Source: Paraglaciecola sp. 20A4 (GTDB lineage Bacteria; Pseudomonadota; Gammaproteobacteria; Enterobacterales; Alteromonadaceae). From it: a stretch of 64,000 nt of DNA. The DNA lies in assembly GCF_011378905.1 (NCBI RefSeq), contig NZ_WTPY01000003.1, positions 124,001 through 188,000 of the forward strand. Direction: 5' to 3'. Below are positions 28,681 through 38,061 of the stretch, piece after piece. Below the pieces are notes generated by a model that saw only the letters and a list, made by a program, of their open reading frames with translations, ran no database searches and was not told where the DNA came from. Position numbers and translations under genes: made by a program. The stretch's first letter is position 1; every line of letters starts with the position of its first letter.

Positions 28681-29682
28681 GTGAAAATTAACCTAATTAA
28701 AACAACCTCATGGTTGATTACTCTGACAGTCGTTACTTTAATGACAGGCTATTATTATTTTCAACAGCAGGCCGAAAAACCCCTACAACTCGAGCAGTCA
28801 ACCTTACTGATTATCGATAAAGGTCAATTTTCCAATAGCATCCTCGGCCAGTTAAAACAGCAAGGACTTATTGAACATACTCTTGGGTTAAAAGTCATGT
28901 TAAAGCTTATGCCAGAATTAACCCACGTTAAAGCTGGAACCTATGAATTATTGCCAGGAATGAACGGTATTGATGTCTTTCGCCTGATCGCAAGTGGCAA
29001 GGAAAAGCAATTTGCTATCACCCTTATTGAAGGTCTCAGGTGGCAAGATTGGCGTACACAAATAATGTCCGACCCGCATATTACCGTTAAAGATGATTTT
29101 GAAGATAATGTTGCTCGATTAGTCCACGACTTACAAGGCAATACATTAGAAGGGTGGTTATTACCGGACACCTATTACTTCGTTGCGGGTACATCCGCAT
29201 TTTCGCTCGTTCAAAGGGCGCACAGTGAGATGCAAAGTGCATTACAAAATCTATGGCAACAAAGAGAGCAAAACCTCCCTTACACCTCGTCATATGACGC
29301 GTTAATCATGGCTTCCATTATTGAAAAAGAAACCGCTCGAGCCGATGAGCGTGAACGTATAGCAGGTGTGTTTGTTAATCGACTAAGACTTAATATGCGC
29401 TTGCAGACAGATCCCACCGTTATTTACGGAATTGGCGAGCAATTCGATGGCAATATTAGGCGCAAAGACTTACGGACCGCCACACCCTATAATACATATA
29501 TCATCAAAGGTTTAACGCCCACGCCTATAGCGATGCCAAGTTTGCTGGCCATTTATGCGGCCCTGAATCCATTGGCAACGGATGAGTTATACTTTGTATC
29601 TAAAGGGGATGGCAGCCATTATTTTTCGACTACCTTGCAAGAGCATAATCAGGCAGTGCGTCAGTATCAATTAAACCAGTAA
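28681..29682 (+). CDS. mltG: Endolytic murein transglycosylase MltG (YceG)
   Basis: 333 aa from GTG. One N-terminal membrane helix (residues about 10-27), a LysM-like segment (residues about 40-105), then the YceG catalytic domain with the essential Glu in IMASIIEKETARADERE and the Gln/Asp-rich LQTDPTVIYG, ending TPTPIAMPSLLAIYAALNP. It cleaves nascent glycan strands at the inner membrane. 18 nt after pabC. Confidence 0.96.
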   Translation: MKINLIKTTSWLITLTVVTLMTGYYYFQQQAEKPLQLEQSTLLIIDKGQFSNSILGQLKQQGLIEHTLGLKVMLKLMPELTHVKAGTYELLPGMNGIDVFRLIASGKEKQFAITLIEGLRWQDWRTQIMSDPHITVKDDFEDNVARLVHDLQGNTLEGWLLPDTYYFVAGTSAFSLVQRAHSEMQSALQNLWQQREQNLPYTSSYDALIMASIIEKETARADERERIAGVFVNRLRLNMRLQTDPTVIYGIGEQFDGNIRRKDLRTATPYNTYIIKGLTPTPIAMPSLLAIYAALNPLATDELYFVSKGDGSHYFSTTLQEHNQAVRQYQLNQ

Positions 29683-29723
29683 TAATTAATTAGAACATTA
29701 TTTAGCGATAAAGGAAGTGTAGT

Positions 29724-30353
29724 TTGATCCCAACAGGTAAATTTGTAGTTATTGAAGGCTTAGAGGGGGCAGGTAAAAGTACCGCCGTAAGTATCGTAAA
29801 AACCTGTATTGAACAAGCAGGTCACAGCCTGACCTGTACCCGCGAGCCTGGTGGTACAGCGATGGCCGAAGCCATTCGTGAATGTGTAAAAAAAGATTGG
29901 CAGGGCGAAACGGTTACTACTGAGGCTGAGTTACTCTTGATGTACGCTGCCAGAGCTCAGTTATTGTTTAATGTGATTCATCCCGCGCTTAAAAAAGGAC
30001 ACTGGGTATTAGGCGATCGCCATGATATGTCGTCGCAGGCTTATCAAGGCGGCGGTCGAGAGATCCCGCAATCGTTGATACAACCGCTTCGAGATATAAC
30101 CCTAAAAGGTTTTACGCCTGATTTCACTTTATATCTTGATGTTGAACCTGGTGAGGGCTTGAAGCGCGCACGAGGCAGGGGAGAGCTTGATCGTATTGAA
30201 CAGCTCGATATATCGTTTTTTGAGCGTACCAGAGCACGTTACCTAAGCATCGCTCAGCGCGATCCACATTGTGTCATCATCAATACCATGCAATCAATGG
30301 AACAAGTACACCATGATATTAAACACGCCATGCAACAGTTTTTGGTGGCGTAG
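29724..30353 (+). CDS. tmk: Thymidylate kinase
   Basis: 209 aa from a TTG start with AAGGAAG upstream. P-loop EGLEGAGKSTA (residues about 11-21), REPGGTAMAE, DRHDMSSQAYQGGGR (the DR motif and lid-like segment), and the YLDVEPGEGLKRARGRGELDRIE LID. It phosphorylates dTMP to dTDP. The stop is 1 nt before the holB start, so the pair is translationally coupled. Confidence 0.96.
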   Translation: MIPTGKFVVIEGLEGAGKSTAVSIVKTCIEQAGHSLTCTREPGGTAMAEAIRECVKKDWQGETVTTEAELLLMYAARAQLLFNVIHPALKKGHWVLGDRHDMSSQAYQGGGREIPQSLIQPLRDITLKGFTPDFTLYLDVEPGEGLKRARGRGELDRIEQLDISFFERTRARYLSIAQRDPHCVIINTMQSMEQVHHDIKHAMQQFLVA

Positions 30354-30354
30354 C

Positions 30355-31251
30355 ATGTACTCATGGTTACAGGGAGCTTTACAGAAGTTATTTCAACGAG
30401 CTGCCCAGCATAAATTACATCATGCACTGTTGTTAAAAGGCCTCAAAGGCATCGGTAAAAGCGATTTTGCTGAGCAATTAGGTCGCTACTTGCTATGTTC
30501 AAATAAACAAGTTATTGCCCAGACTGACGCTGCAGCATGCGGGCATTGTCAATCATGTTTATTACTTAATGCGGGCAATCATCCTGACTTATATGAAATC
30601 CGGTCTGATAAGCAAATAGGCGTGGATGCAATTCGAGATGCGATTAAGAAACTTTCGGGCTCATCCCAGCTATCAGGGGCCAAAGTCTTAGTGATCCATG
30701 ATGCACATACCATGACCGAATCCAGTGCGAATGCGCTGCTCAAGACGCTTGAAGAGCCCACCAATAATACCTTTTTATTGTTGCTCAGTGATCAAACTGA
30801 GCGCTTGCTGCCGACAATATTAAGTCGTTGTGAGAAAGTTTCCTTACCAAGTCCGACTAAACAAGCGTGTATAAGTTGGCTAAATGAACAAGGTTACCAA
30901 AATGTTGATGAAGCTATGTTACGCTTATATGGTGCATCGCCATTATTATTAGTAGAGAGGCTAATAACACCACCAAAAATAAGCTATCAAGATGTGGTCC
31001 GTGGCATTGAATCGTTACAAGTTGGGTTAGCAGACCCAGCTGATCTCGCTAGTAAGTGGCAAGATGACGCCATCAACATGGTTAAGTGGCTGCAGATTTG
31101 GTTGCTTGAAAAATTGAAAAAAGGACCGAGTAATCCTGAGTCTTTGTGGCATATGCATAAGTTGTGTATCAGCGCCAATGAACAATTACGTAATCCAGGG
31201 GTCAATAAAACCCTAGTATTAGTCAACATATTACAGTCAATGGTAAAATAA
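30355..31251 (+). CDS. holB: DNA polymerase III subunit delta'
   Basis: 298 aa from the ATG at 30355, one base past the tmk stop. The frame stays open upstream inside tmk, but MYSWLQGALQKLF is the normal N-terminus. AAA+ clamp-loader features: KGLKGIGKSDFAEQL, zinc cluster CGHCQSCLLLNAGNHPD, LVIHDAHTMTESSANALLKTLEEP, and ILSRCEKV (SRC motif). It is part of the sliding-clamp loader. Confidence 0.95.
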   Translation: MYSWLQGALQKLFQRAAQHKLHHALLLKGLKGIGKSDFAEQLGRYLLCSNKQVIAQTDAAACGHCQSCLLLNAGNHPDLYEIRSDKQIGVDAIRDAIKKLSGSSQLSGAKVLVIHDAHTMTESSANALLKTLEEPTNNTFLLLLSDQTERLLPTILSRCEKVSLPSPTKQACISWLNEQGYQNVDEAMLRLYGASPLLLVERLITPPKISYQDVVRGIESLQVGLADPADLASKWQDDAINMVKWLQIWLLEKLKKGPSNPESLWHMHKLCISANEQLRNPGVNKTLVLVNILQSMVK

Positions 31252-31321
31252 TATTTTACAACGCTATGGGTAGCTCTCCTTGTAAAACAGACTGCTAAAC
31301 TTTTTAAAATAGGAAAATTTC

Positions 31322-32098
31322 TTGTTTGTAGATTCACATTGTCATCTCGACCGATTAGATAAAAGCCCGCAAGAACTTGCTGAGGTCATCCATTTTGCTC
31401 AACAAAGAGGCGTAGAACATTTTTTATGTGTATGCGTATCCGTTAATGACTTTCCCGCGATGATGCAATCCATTAAACCGTTTGATAATGTGTCTGCTAG
31501 CTGTGGCGTACATCCGCTTCATCAAGATGAAGCATGCTCTTACGACGAATTACTCGCCATGGCAAGCTCTGACAATATTGTAGCCATAGGTGAAACAGGC
31601 TTGGATTATTTTTACAGTGCTGAAACCAAAGATGTGCAGCTAACCTCATTTGTCGATCACATTAAGGTGGCCAACGAGCTTAATAAACCACTGATTATTC
31701 ACACCAGAGATGCGCGCCAAGATACTATTGCCTTACTCAAACAACACAAAGCGCCCGGCACACGCGGTGTATTGCACTGTTTTACTGAAGATTGGGAAAT
31801 GGCTGAGGCCGCAATTGCCTTAGGATTCTATATTTCAATTTCAGGCATTGTGACGTTTAAAAGTGCTCAGGCGCTGCAAGAAGTCGTTAAAAAAATTCCG
31901 TTAGAAAATCTGCTAATCGAGACTGATTCCCCTTGGCTCGCTCCGGTACCTTACCGAGGAAAGCAAAATCAACCTGGTTATGTGCGAGAGGTAGGTGAGT
32001 TTATTGCTGAGCTTAAAGGCGTGTCGGTTGAGGAGCTCGCCCGCATAACAACTGGAAACTTTTATCAACTTTTCAATATTATTCAAGCAAAGGCTTAA
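31322..32098 (+). CDS. TatD-family metal-dependent hydrolase (YcfH type)
   Basis: 258 aa from a TTG start (FVDSHCHLDRL follows, the canonical metal-binding HxH). GETGLDYFY holds the metal Glu, IIHTRDA and LHCFTED give His ligands, and ETDSPWLAPVPYRGKQN the Asp. It is a deoxyribonuclease or D-aminoacyl-tRNA-deacylase-like TIM-barrel enzyme; the in vivo substrate is unsettled. The position after holB matches ycfH. Confidence 0.94.
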   Translation: MFVDSHCHLDRLDKSPQELAEVIHFAQQRGVEHFLCVCVSVNDFPAMMQSIKPFDNVSASCGVHPLHQDEACSYDELLAMASSDNIVAIGETGLDYFYSAETKDVQLTSFVDHIKVANELNKPLIIHTRDARQDTIALLKQHKAPGTRGVLHCFTEDWEMAEAAIALGFYISISGIVTFKSAQALQEVVKKIPLENLLIETDSPWLAPVPYRGKQNQPGYVREVGEFIAELKGVSVEELARITTGNFYQLFNIIQAKA

Positions 32099-32362
32099 AA
32101 TTAAGCGCTGTTATGCGAGGTACTCTACGCTTCGCATGGCTTTGCGATAGTAAGCTCAGCGTCTCTATTATTATTCAATAACCAGTAGCAGGCCACAGAG
32201 CTCGTTGGTAATAACCAATGGCAAGCAACTCCGAGGACAAGCAAAATCAAAGTATTACCGACTGAGAACTAAACCGCTCTCCCAACGATTGTCACTTTAA
32301 TAAGTAACAACCAGCTGTCAATTCATACTGTAACTTCTTTTGATATTCACAGAAAGACAATA

Positions 32363-32875
32363 TCAAAAGCTCGATGTCACGGACTCGGCCGTTTCGTTTA
32401 AAATATCATCTACTTGTTGAGTCTTTTCATGAGACGGTGTGTTAACCACCACAACCCATTTCCCTTCTTCGGTCGCGCTTCGAGTTTGATTGACTACGCC
32501 ATCTTGGTCTGGCCTTAAAGAGACGAACCCGGCTAACATTAAACCGAAAAAGAAGCCTAATACTGATAGGGCCATAGCGGTTAATCCTGGGCTAGCTTGA
32601 GTATAGGAAGGCCCGTAAAAAGCCAGAATACCAGCACTCAATAAGCCCAGTATTACACCAAATATTGCGAATGAAAGATGCGCTTTAAGCATAAATGAAC
32701 CAACTTGCTTATCATCTTTCACTAATTTTTTGTCAAAGTGATTGTCATGGGGTGAAACAAGTTTAACAGCGGTACTTGATAAGCCCGAGTTATCAAGTAC
32801 CGCCTTGAGTCCTTTTCGCGCTTTGATTTCATCGGTATAAATTGCACTTACTTTACCGCTAATATTGTTGCTCAT
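32363..32875 (-). CDS. Small two-helix membrane protein, stress-type
   Basis: 170 aa from the ATG at 32875 (GAGAGG upstream); a further in-frame ATG at 32896 is less likely. N-terminal soluble part (residues about 1-60, SGKVSAIYTDEIKARKGLKAVL) looks like the ferredoxin-like fold of DUF1269/general-stress proteins that sense or bind near membranes. Two hydrophobic helices follow (residues about 66-86 and 98-115, glycine-rich), then a soluble tail with VVVVNTPSHEKTQQVDDIL. Function unknown. It is monocistronic, with about 260 bp of non-coding DNA downstream. Confidence 0.75.
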   Translation of the reverse strand: MSNNISGKVSAIYTDEIKARKGLKAVLDNSGLSSTAVKLVSPHDNHFDKKLVKDDKQVGSFMLKAHLSFAIFGVILGLLSAGILAFYGPSYTQASPGLTAMALSVLGFFFGLMLAGFVSLRPDQDGVVNQTRSATEEGKWVVVVNTPSHEKTQQVDDILNETAESVTSSF

Positions 32876-33405
32876 AATTTGCCTCTCATTCTTCAATATC
32901 CGAGGGTGACTAACAGCATGCTGAATAGAATCACCGTTGACTGAAACGTTAATCGAGTTATAAATCTACTTAAACATCGCTAATTGTTTGCGCCTACCTG
33001 GCTAAACTAAATTTCATCTTAATTTGTTGATGAACCGCAAACCTCGTGCCATTTGCCAGTTAAGCTGCTACTAATTTGAAAAGTTTTAGCCCATTTGCTT
33101 GCTGCGTATACGGATGAAAGGGGAAAGTATTCATTTCTTACTTTATCGAAAGCCATCAACAAAGGCGCTTGATGAAAGCACTAGGGCCAGCGGTCGGTAA
33201 ATTTTACTGACCGCTAGCAAAATTTTATATCCTTTAGGAGAGATTTAACTCATATACGTTAATATGACCTCCCTAATAAATAGCGTTAACCGTAACAAAA
33301 CCGCGTAAATGTAAAGGGTTGCTGTCATTTACGGTTAATTTTCACATCTTGGCGCGTATTACGCTTATCCATGCATTCATCAAACTTCTTTTTCCGAGAG
33401 CGAAT
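32876..33405. other. 530-bp divergent intergenic region with two inverted repeats
   Basis: No gene seen. A tight hairpin lies at 33189-33215 (AGCGGTC...GACCGCT, extended through GTAAA/TTTAC-like pairing). A pair TTAACCGTAA (33286-33295) and TTACGGTTAA (33329-33338) are exact inverted repeats with AAATG/CATTT nested between them. Both lie on the promoter side of the GH13 gene and could be regulatory. Confidence 0.4.
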
Positions 33406-35190
33406 ATGACAAACGAGCAGGATCATCCATTAGGTCTTTTCAAAACAGATACAGGTTATGACGTAAGCGTGTGGGCGCCTAATGCGGCTAAAGTTTCGTT
33501 TCGTGGTGAGTTTGATAACTGGAGCGAAAACGGGGTGTCATTACAATCAAGTAATGGTGGTATTTGGCACGGATCCATTCCAGATCTAAAAAACACCCAG
33601 CAATATCAATTTAGTATTACCACTGACTCAGGCGACATTTTAAAGCGTAATGACCCTAGAGCACGCCTACTAACCAATAGCGTCGGTGCATCAGTTGTGT
33701 TCGATGACGACTACGTGTGGCCCGATTCAACATTTAGCATGGCCAAAACGAACGCCCTTGTTATTTACGAGCTGCATATAGGTACATTCAATTGTACTGA
33801 CAAATCCCAAGACGAGCCTGGCACATTTGCTAGTGCAATAGAAAAACTTGATTATCTTGCGCAGCTTGGGGTCAATTGTATTGAAGTTATGCCAGTCAAT
33901 GAATTCGCTGGTGATTTTAGTTGGGGTTATAACCCCGCTTATCCTTTTGCTGTTGAAGAAGCCTACGGTGGACCAACTGGACTAAAGGATTTAGTAAAAG
34001 AGGCCCACGAGCGCAATATTGCGGTGGTACTGGACGTAGTTTATAACCATTTTGGTCCGAGTGATTTGCACCTTTGGCAATTTGACGGCTGGTCTGAGAA
34101 TGATAAGGGCGGTATCTATTTCTATAACGACTGGCGTAGTGATACGCCTTGGGGCGATACGCGTCCAGATTATGGTCGTCCGCAAGTGCGCCAGTATATT
34201 TTCGACAATGCCATGATGTGGCTCGAAGAATTCAGGCTTGATGGGCTGCGAATGGACATGATCCCTTATATGCGTTCAGTGTCGGGGTCTGAGGATCCTA
34301 ATGATTGTATTGAAGAAGCGTACGAGCTTATCCGCTGGATTAACGCAGAAGTGAAAAGCCGTTACCCAAATAAATTGGTCGTGGCAGAAGATTTACACGG
34401 CAATGATTTTGTGACAGATCTGACCGAACATGGCGGCTTGGGTTACACAGCCCAGTGGGACGCTGATTTTGTACACCCGGTGCGTGACGTGCTCACCCAA
34501 GCCGACGATAACAATCGAGACCTGTCTCTAGTTGAAAAAGCGTTAACGCGTAAATATTCAGGCAACGCTTTCTCCCGAGTGGTCTATGTTGAGTCACACG
34601 ATGAAGTGGCTAATGGCAGTGCACGACTAGCCGAAGAGATTGCGCCAGGTAATGTAGACAAGGACTATTTTGCTCGCCAGCGCTCAGTAATAGGCGCAGC
34701 ATTAACATTAACCGCACCTGGCATACCGATGTTATTTCAAGGTCAGGAGCTATTAGAAGATTTATGGTTTGACGATAAAGACCCTATTGACTGGTCACGC
34801 CTTGAGCAATTCCCGCAGTTGAATCAAGCCTACAAAGCGTTAATTGCACTGCGTAAGGAAAGTGCTAGCTTACATAGCGACAGCATCCATATAAAGCATA
34901 GAGACCACTCAAACAACATTTTGGCTTATCAGCGAGGAGATACCGATACACAAGCCCAAGACGATAAACCCAATGGCGAACCATTGTTGGTTATTATCAA
35001 CTTTAAAAATCAACGTATTGATGACTATGAATTGGCTGATTTTGACAATAGGGAGTGGGAGTGCATTTTTAACTGGCAAAATGGCTTCCATCAACCGGAA
35101 CACTTTTCCTTTAAACATCGAGACGATGAGCAGTATGGGTTGTTAAACATTGCTGAATATCAGGTGCTCATTTTGAAGCGGTTAAATTAA
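33406..35190 (+). CDS. GH13 alpha-amylase-family enzyme, branching-enzyme or trehalohydrolase-like
   Basis: 594 aa from the ATG at 33406 (GAGAG upstream); an upstream in-frame ATG at 33319 would add a non-conserved leader. N-terminal CBM48 (VSVWAPNAAKVSFRGEFDNW, residues about 18-37), then a GH13 (beta/alpha)8 barrel: region I DVVYNHFG, region II GLRMDMI (nucleophile Asp), region III VVAEDLH (acid/base Glu), region IV YVESHDEVANG. The C-terminal beta domain ends VLILKRLN. No signal peptide, so cytoplasmic. The SHDE of region IV resembles branching enzymes, while the domain order and FQGQE...DPIDW region also fit trehalohydrolase relatives. The substrate is an alpha-glucan; the exact reaction is uncertain. 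Confidence 0.85.
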   Translation: MTNEQDHPLGLFKTDTGYDVSVWAPNAAKVSFRGEFDNWSENGVSLQSSNGGIWHGSIPDLKNTQQYQFSITTDSGDILKRNDPRARLLTNSVGASVVFDDDYVWPDSTFSMAKTNALVIYELHIGTFNCTDKSQDEPGTFASAIEKLDYLAQLGVNCIEVMPVNEFAGDFSWGYNPAYPFAVEEAYGGPTGLKDLVKEAHERNIAVVLDVVYNHFGPSDLHLWQFDGWSENDKGGIYFYNDWRSDTPWGDTRPDYGRPQVRQYIFDNAMMWLEEFRLDGLRMDMIPYMRSVSGSEDPNDCIEEAYELIRWINAEVKSRYPNKLVVAEDLHGNDFVTDLTEHGGLGYTAQWDADFVHPVRDVLTQADDNNRDLSLVEKALTRKYSGNAFSRVVYVESHDEVANGSARLAEEIAPGNVDKDYFARQRSVIGAALTLTAPGIPMLFQGQELLEDLWFDDKDPIDWSRLEQFPQLNQAYKALIALRKESASLHSDSIHIKHRDHSNNILAYQRGDTDTQAQDDKPNGEPLLVIINFKNQRIDDYELADFDNREWECIFNWQNGFHQPEHFSFKHRDDEQYGLLNIAEYQVLILKRLN

Positions 35191-35530
35191 ACCCACTCAA
35201 GGGTTATAAACAAGTGAGCTTTTCAATACGATTGAATTTTCAGGAGTAATGTCTAGCTTGCTTTCTTACCTTAGTACTTATGCCTAACATAAATTTTAAA
35301 GAGATTTAATTTCGGTAATTATTACATTATCGCTGAAATGATTTCACGCCTGTCTAATGCGACACGCTCACCCCCCTATTTTTACTGGACTTAGCCTTGG
35401 TGCATGCTTTGCATCTGTTCATTTCGAAAACACCCATTCTTCGTAGTACTTATGTTCCCCGTAATGGTGAACAACTGATTTGGTGTTGAATTTAATCCGG
35501 TTTGAAATCCAATAGTAAGGAAAACCCACT
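35191..35530. other. 340-bp intergenic region upstream of gcd
   Basis: No gene or strong structured element recognised. The gcd ribosome site AAGGAAAA lies at its end. A short open frame on the minus strand here crosses the gcd start and has no family features. Confidence 0.4.
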
Positions 35531-37978
35531 ATGCCTTCTTCCTCCAAAAAACATATTTTAGACTGGCCCCTAAGCGTATTCGCGGTGCTATCTTTTTTAA
35601 TAGGATTGTACCTACTCATCGGTGGCCTATGGCTAGTTATCGAAAATGGCTCATGCTACTACGCGATAGCAGGGGCGACATTGTTAGTCACCAGTATTTT
35701 GCTCTATTTTAAACAACGTTTAGGTCTTTGGTTTTTTGCCTTGTTATTTATTGGCACCTTAGGTTGGACCATTTGGGAGTCTGGTTTAGATTATTGGCGT
35801 TGGGTACCAAGAATGGGTGTACCTGTGGTGTTGGGGTTTATCTTGGCTTTATTGATGCCAAGTTTAGGCATCTCTAAACGGGCCAGTCTTTCATTCGCTG
35901 GGGCGTTCGCTGTATTGTTTGTTGGGGCCTTTAGCATGGCATTTGTTCCAACGAATTGGACACACAATGCTCAAACGCCTCAATCTGGGACGAGCTTGAT
36001 CAAATTGGGGCAGCGAAACGGTGTAGCCGATGTACCTGACGACGATTGGCCTGTATACGGACGTGACAACAATGCTAGCCGCTTTTCTCCTGTAACGGAT
36101 ATTACGCCAGGTAACGTCTCTTCTTTAAAACAAGCTTGGCAGTATAGAACCAAAGACATTCCTGCCAAACGGTATGGAGCCGAAACAACACCGATTAAAA
36201 TTGGTGACCGTTTATATCTGTGCAGTGCGCGTAATCAAATCATCGCTCTTTCGGCGCAAACTGGTAAAGAAATATGGCGCCACAATCCACACGTAGCCGA
36301 TAAGGATATTCCTTATACCGCCGCTTGTAGAGGCGTAGCTTACTATAAGCTACCTGAGCTAAATATTGATTCTGAGCAACCATATGGTGAAAACGCTATT
36401 TTGAATGATGCTCCGAAGAACGCAGCAAATTGCCGCGAACGTATTATCAGCGGTACCTTAGATGGTCGAATTATTGAAGTAGATGCTAATACTGGCCGCT
36501 CTTGCAGCGAATTTGGTGACAACGGTCAAGTCGATATCAAGCTACATATGGGCAAAACACCTAATGGTTTTGTCGCCATCACGGGGGTACCCGTTGTGGT
36601 TCAAGGCGTAATCATTACAGGCCACCAAGTGCTAGATGGTCAAAAACGCTATGCGCCTTCTGGCGTTATCAAAGGTTTCGATGCGAAAACGGGCGAACTA
36701 CGTTGGGCTTGGGACATGGTTAAAACTAATATTGATACATATCCGCCAGCGGGTGAGACGTACACCAGAGGCACACCGAATATGTGGACGTCAGCCACAG
36801 GTGACAATGACTTAGGCTTGGTTTATCTGCCAATGGGTAATTCATCTGCTGACTACTGGAGTAGCTCTCGTACAGAGTCTGAAATTAAATACGCGACATC
36901 TTTAGTTGCGATTAATGTCAACACAGGCAAACCAGCTTGGTCATTTCAAACCGTCCATAAAGATGTATGGGATTATGACCTTGGCTCTCAAGTCAGTTTA
37001 ATTGATTACCCATCAAAAAAAGGGTTGGTGAGAGCATTAGTGCTAACCAGCAAACAAGGTGACATTTATATACTCGACCGGGAAACCGGAGAAGCCCTTA
37101 CTGGAGTTGAGGAACGTAAGGTGCCAACAGGTGGTGTCGCTCCAGAAAAACGTTCGGATACTCAGCCGTTCTCGACGTTTCATACATTACGTAAGCCCGA
37201 CTTGACCGCACGAGACATGTGGGGTGTCACAATGTTTGACCAATTGGCTTGTCGTATTCAGTATCAAAAAGCCAGTTACAAGGGCATCTATACACCACCT
37301 ACCACTGACCAACACTGGATACAATATCCTGGCTACAATGGTGGTTCAGACTGGGGTAGTGTCGCCATCGATCCAAGTCGCGGGGTGATGATTGCTAACT
37401 ATAACGACATGCCTAACTATAATCGTTTGGTATCTCGCAAAGAAGCTAACGAGCGAGGTTGGAAGCCAAGGGACGAGATGGACCATGATGATGGCGGCGC
37501 TGAAGGTGCAGGCGATCCCCAGCAAGGAACGCCCTATGCAGTGGATGTCAACGCCGGATGGCGTTTACCCTTTACCGGATTATTATGTAAACAACCCCCA
37601 TACGGTGGTATTCGCGCCATCAACTTAGAAAATGGGCAAACACTTTGGGACAGACCGCTGGGTACGGCGCGAAATAATGGCCCTTTCGGCATCTCTTCTG
37701 GCCTGCCACTGACCATTGGCACACCTAACAACGGTGGTAGCGTGGTCACCAAAAGTGGCCTTATTTTCATTGCTGCGGCCACAGATAACCTGATCCGAGC
37801 CATTGATATAAATACTGGTGAAACGTTATGGAAAGATGTTCTCCCAGCTGGCGGGCAAGCAAATCCGATGTTGTATCGTGAAAACGGTAAGAGCTATTTA
37901 GTCATAGTGGCAGCGGGTCACCATTTTATGGAAACACCTCCAGGTGACTACGTTATTGCTTACACACTTGATGATTAG
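35531..37978 (+). CDS. gcd: Membrane-bound PQQ-dependent glucose dehydrogenase
   Basis: 815 aa. Five N-terminal hydrophobic helices (residues about 13-143) anchor it in the inner membrane. The C-terminal about 660 residues are an eight-bladed quinoprotein propeller in the periplasm, starting DWPVYGRDNNASRFSPV. Family signs: repeated W-docking segments (GKEIWRHNP, GELRWAWDM, GETLWKDV), DVWDYDLGSQ, IYILDRETGE. It oxidises D-glucose to gluconolactone and passes electrons to ubiquinone. No PQQ biosynthesis genes lie nearby, so cofactor supply must come from elsewhere in the genome or from outside. Length about 800 aa is normal. Confidence 0.95.
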   Translation: MPSSSKKHILDWPLSVFAVLSFLIGLYLLIGGLWLVIENGSCYYAIAGATLLVTSILLYFKQRLGLWFFALLFIGTLGWTIWESGLDYWRWVPRMGVPVVLGFILALLMPSLGISKRASLSFAGAFAVLFVGAFSMAFVPTNWTHNAQTPQSGTSLIKLGQRNGVADVPDDDWPVYGRDNNASRFSPVTDITPGNVSSLKQAWQYRTKDIPAKRYGAETTPIKIGDRLYLCSARNQIIALSAQTGKEIWRHNPHVADKDIPYTAACRGVAYYKLPELNIDSEQPYGENAILNDAPKNAANCRERIISGTLDGRIIEVDANTGRSCSEFGDNGQVDIKLHMGKTPNGFVAITGVPVVVQGVIITGHQVLDGQKRYAPSGVIKGFDAKTGELRWAWDMVKTNIDTYPPAGETYTRGTPNMWTSATGDNDLGLVYLPMGNSSADYWSSSRTESEIKYATSLVAINVNTGKPAWSFQTVHKDVWDYDLGSQVSLIDYPSKKGLVRALVLTSKQGDIYILDRETGEALTGVEERKVPTGGVAPEKRSDTQPFSTFHTLRKPDLTARDMWGVTMFDQLACRIQYQKASYKGIYTPPTTDQHWIQYPGYNGGSDWGSVAIDPSRGVMIANYNDMPNYNRLVSRKEANERGWKPRDEMDHDDGGAEGAGDPQQGTPYAVDVNAGWRLPFTGLLCKQPPYGGIRAINLENGQTLWDRPLGTARNNGPFGISSGLPLTIGTPNNGGSVVTKSGLIFIAAATDNLIRAIDINTGETLWKDVLPAGGQANPMLYRENGKSYLVIVAAGHHFMETPPGDYVIAYTLDD

Positions 37979-38061
37979 TGACCTAGCTATAGATCTAGCT
38001 ACTAGCAGCCGTACTTAGTAATAAGAGGGCTGCGCTTAGGGCGCTATCAATCGTATCAAGA

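Noticed and set aside
33189-33215. Hairpin as a terminator
   Set aside because: It lies between divergent genes, where no transcript should end, and has no U-tract.
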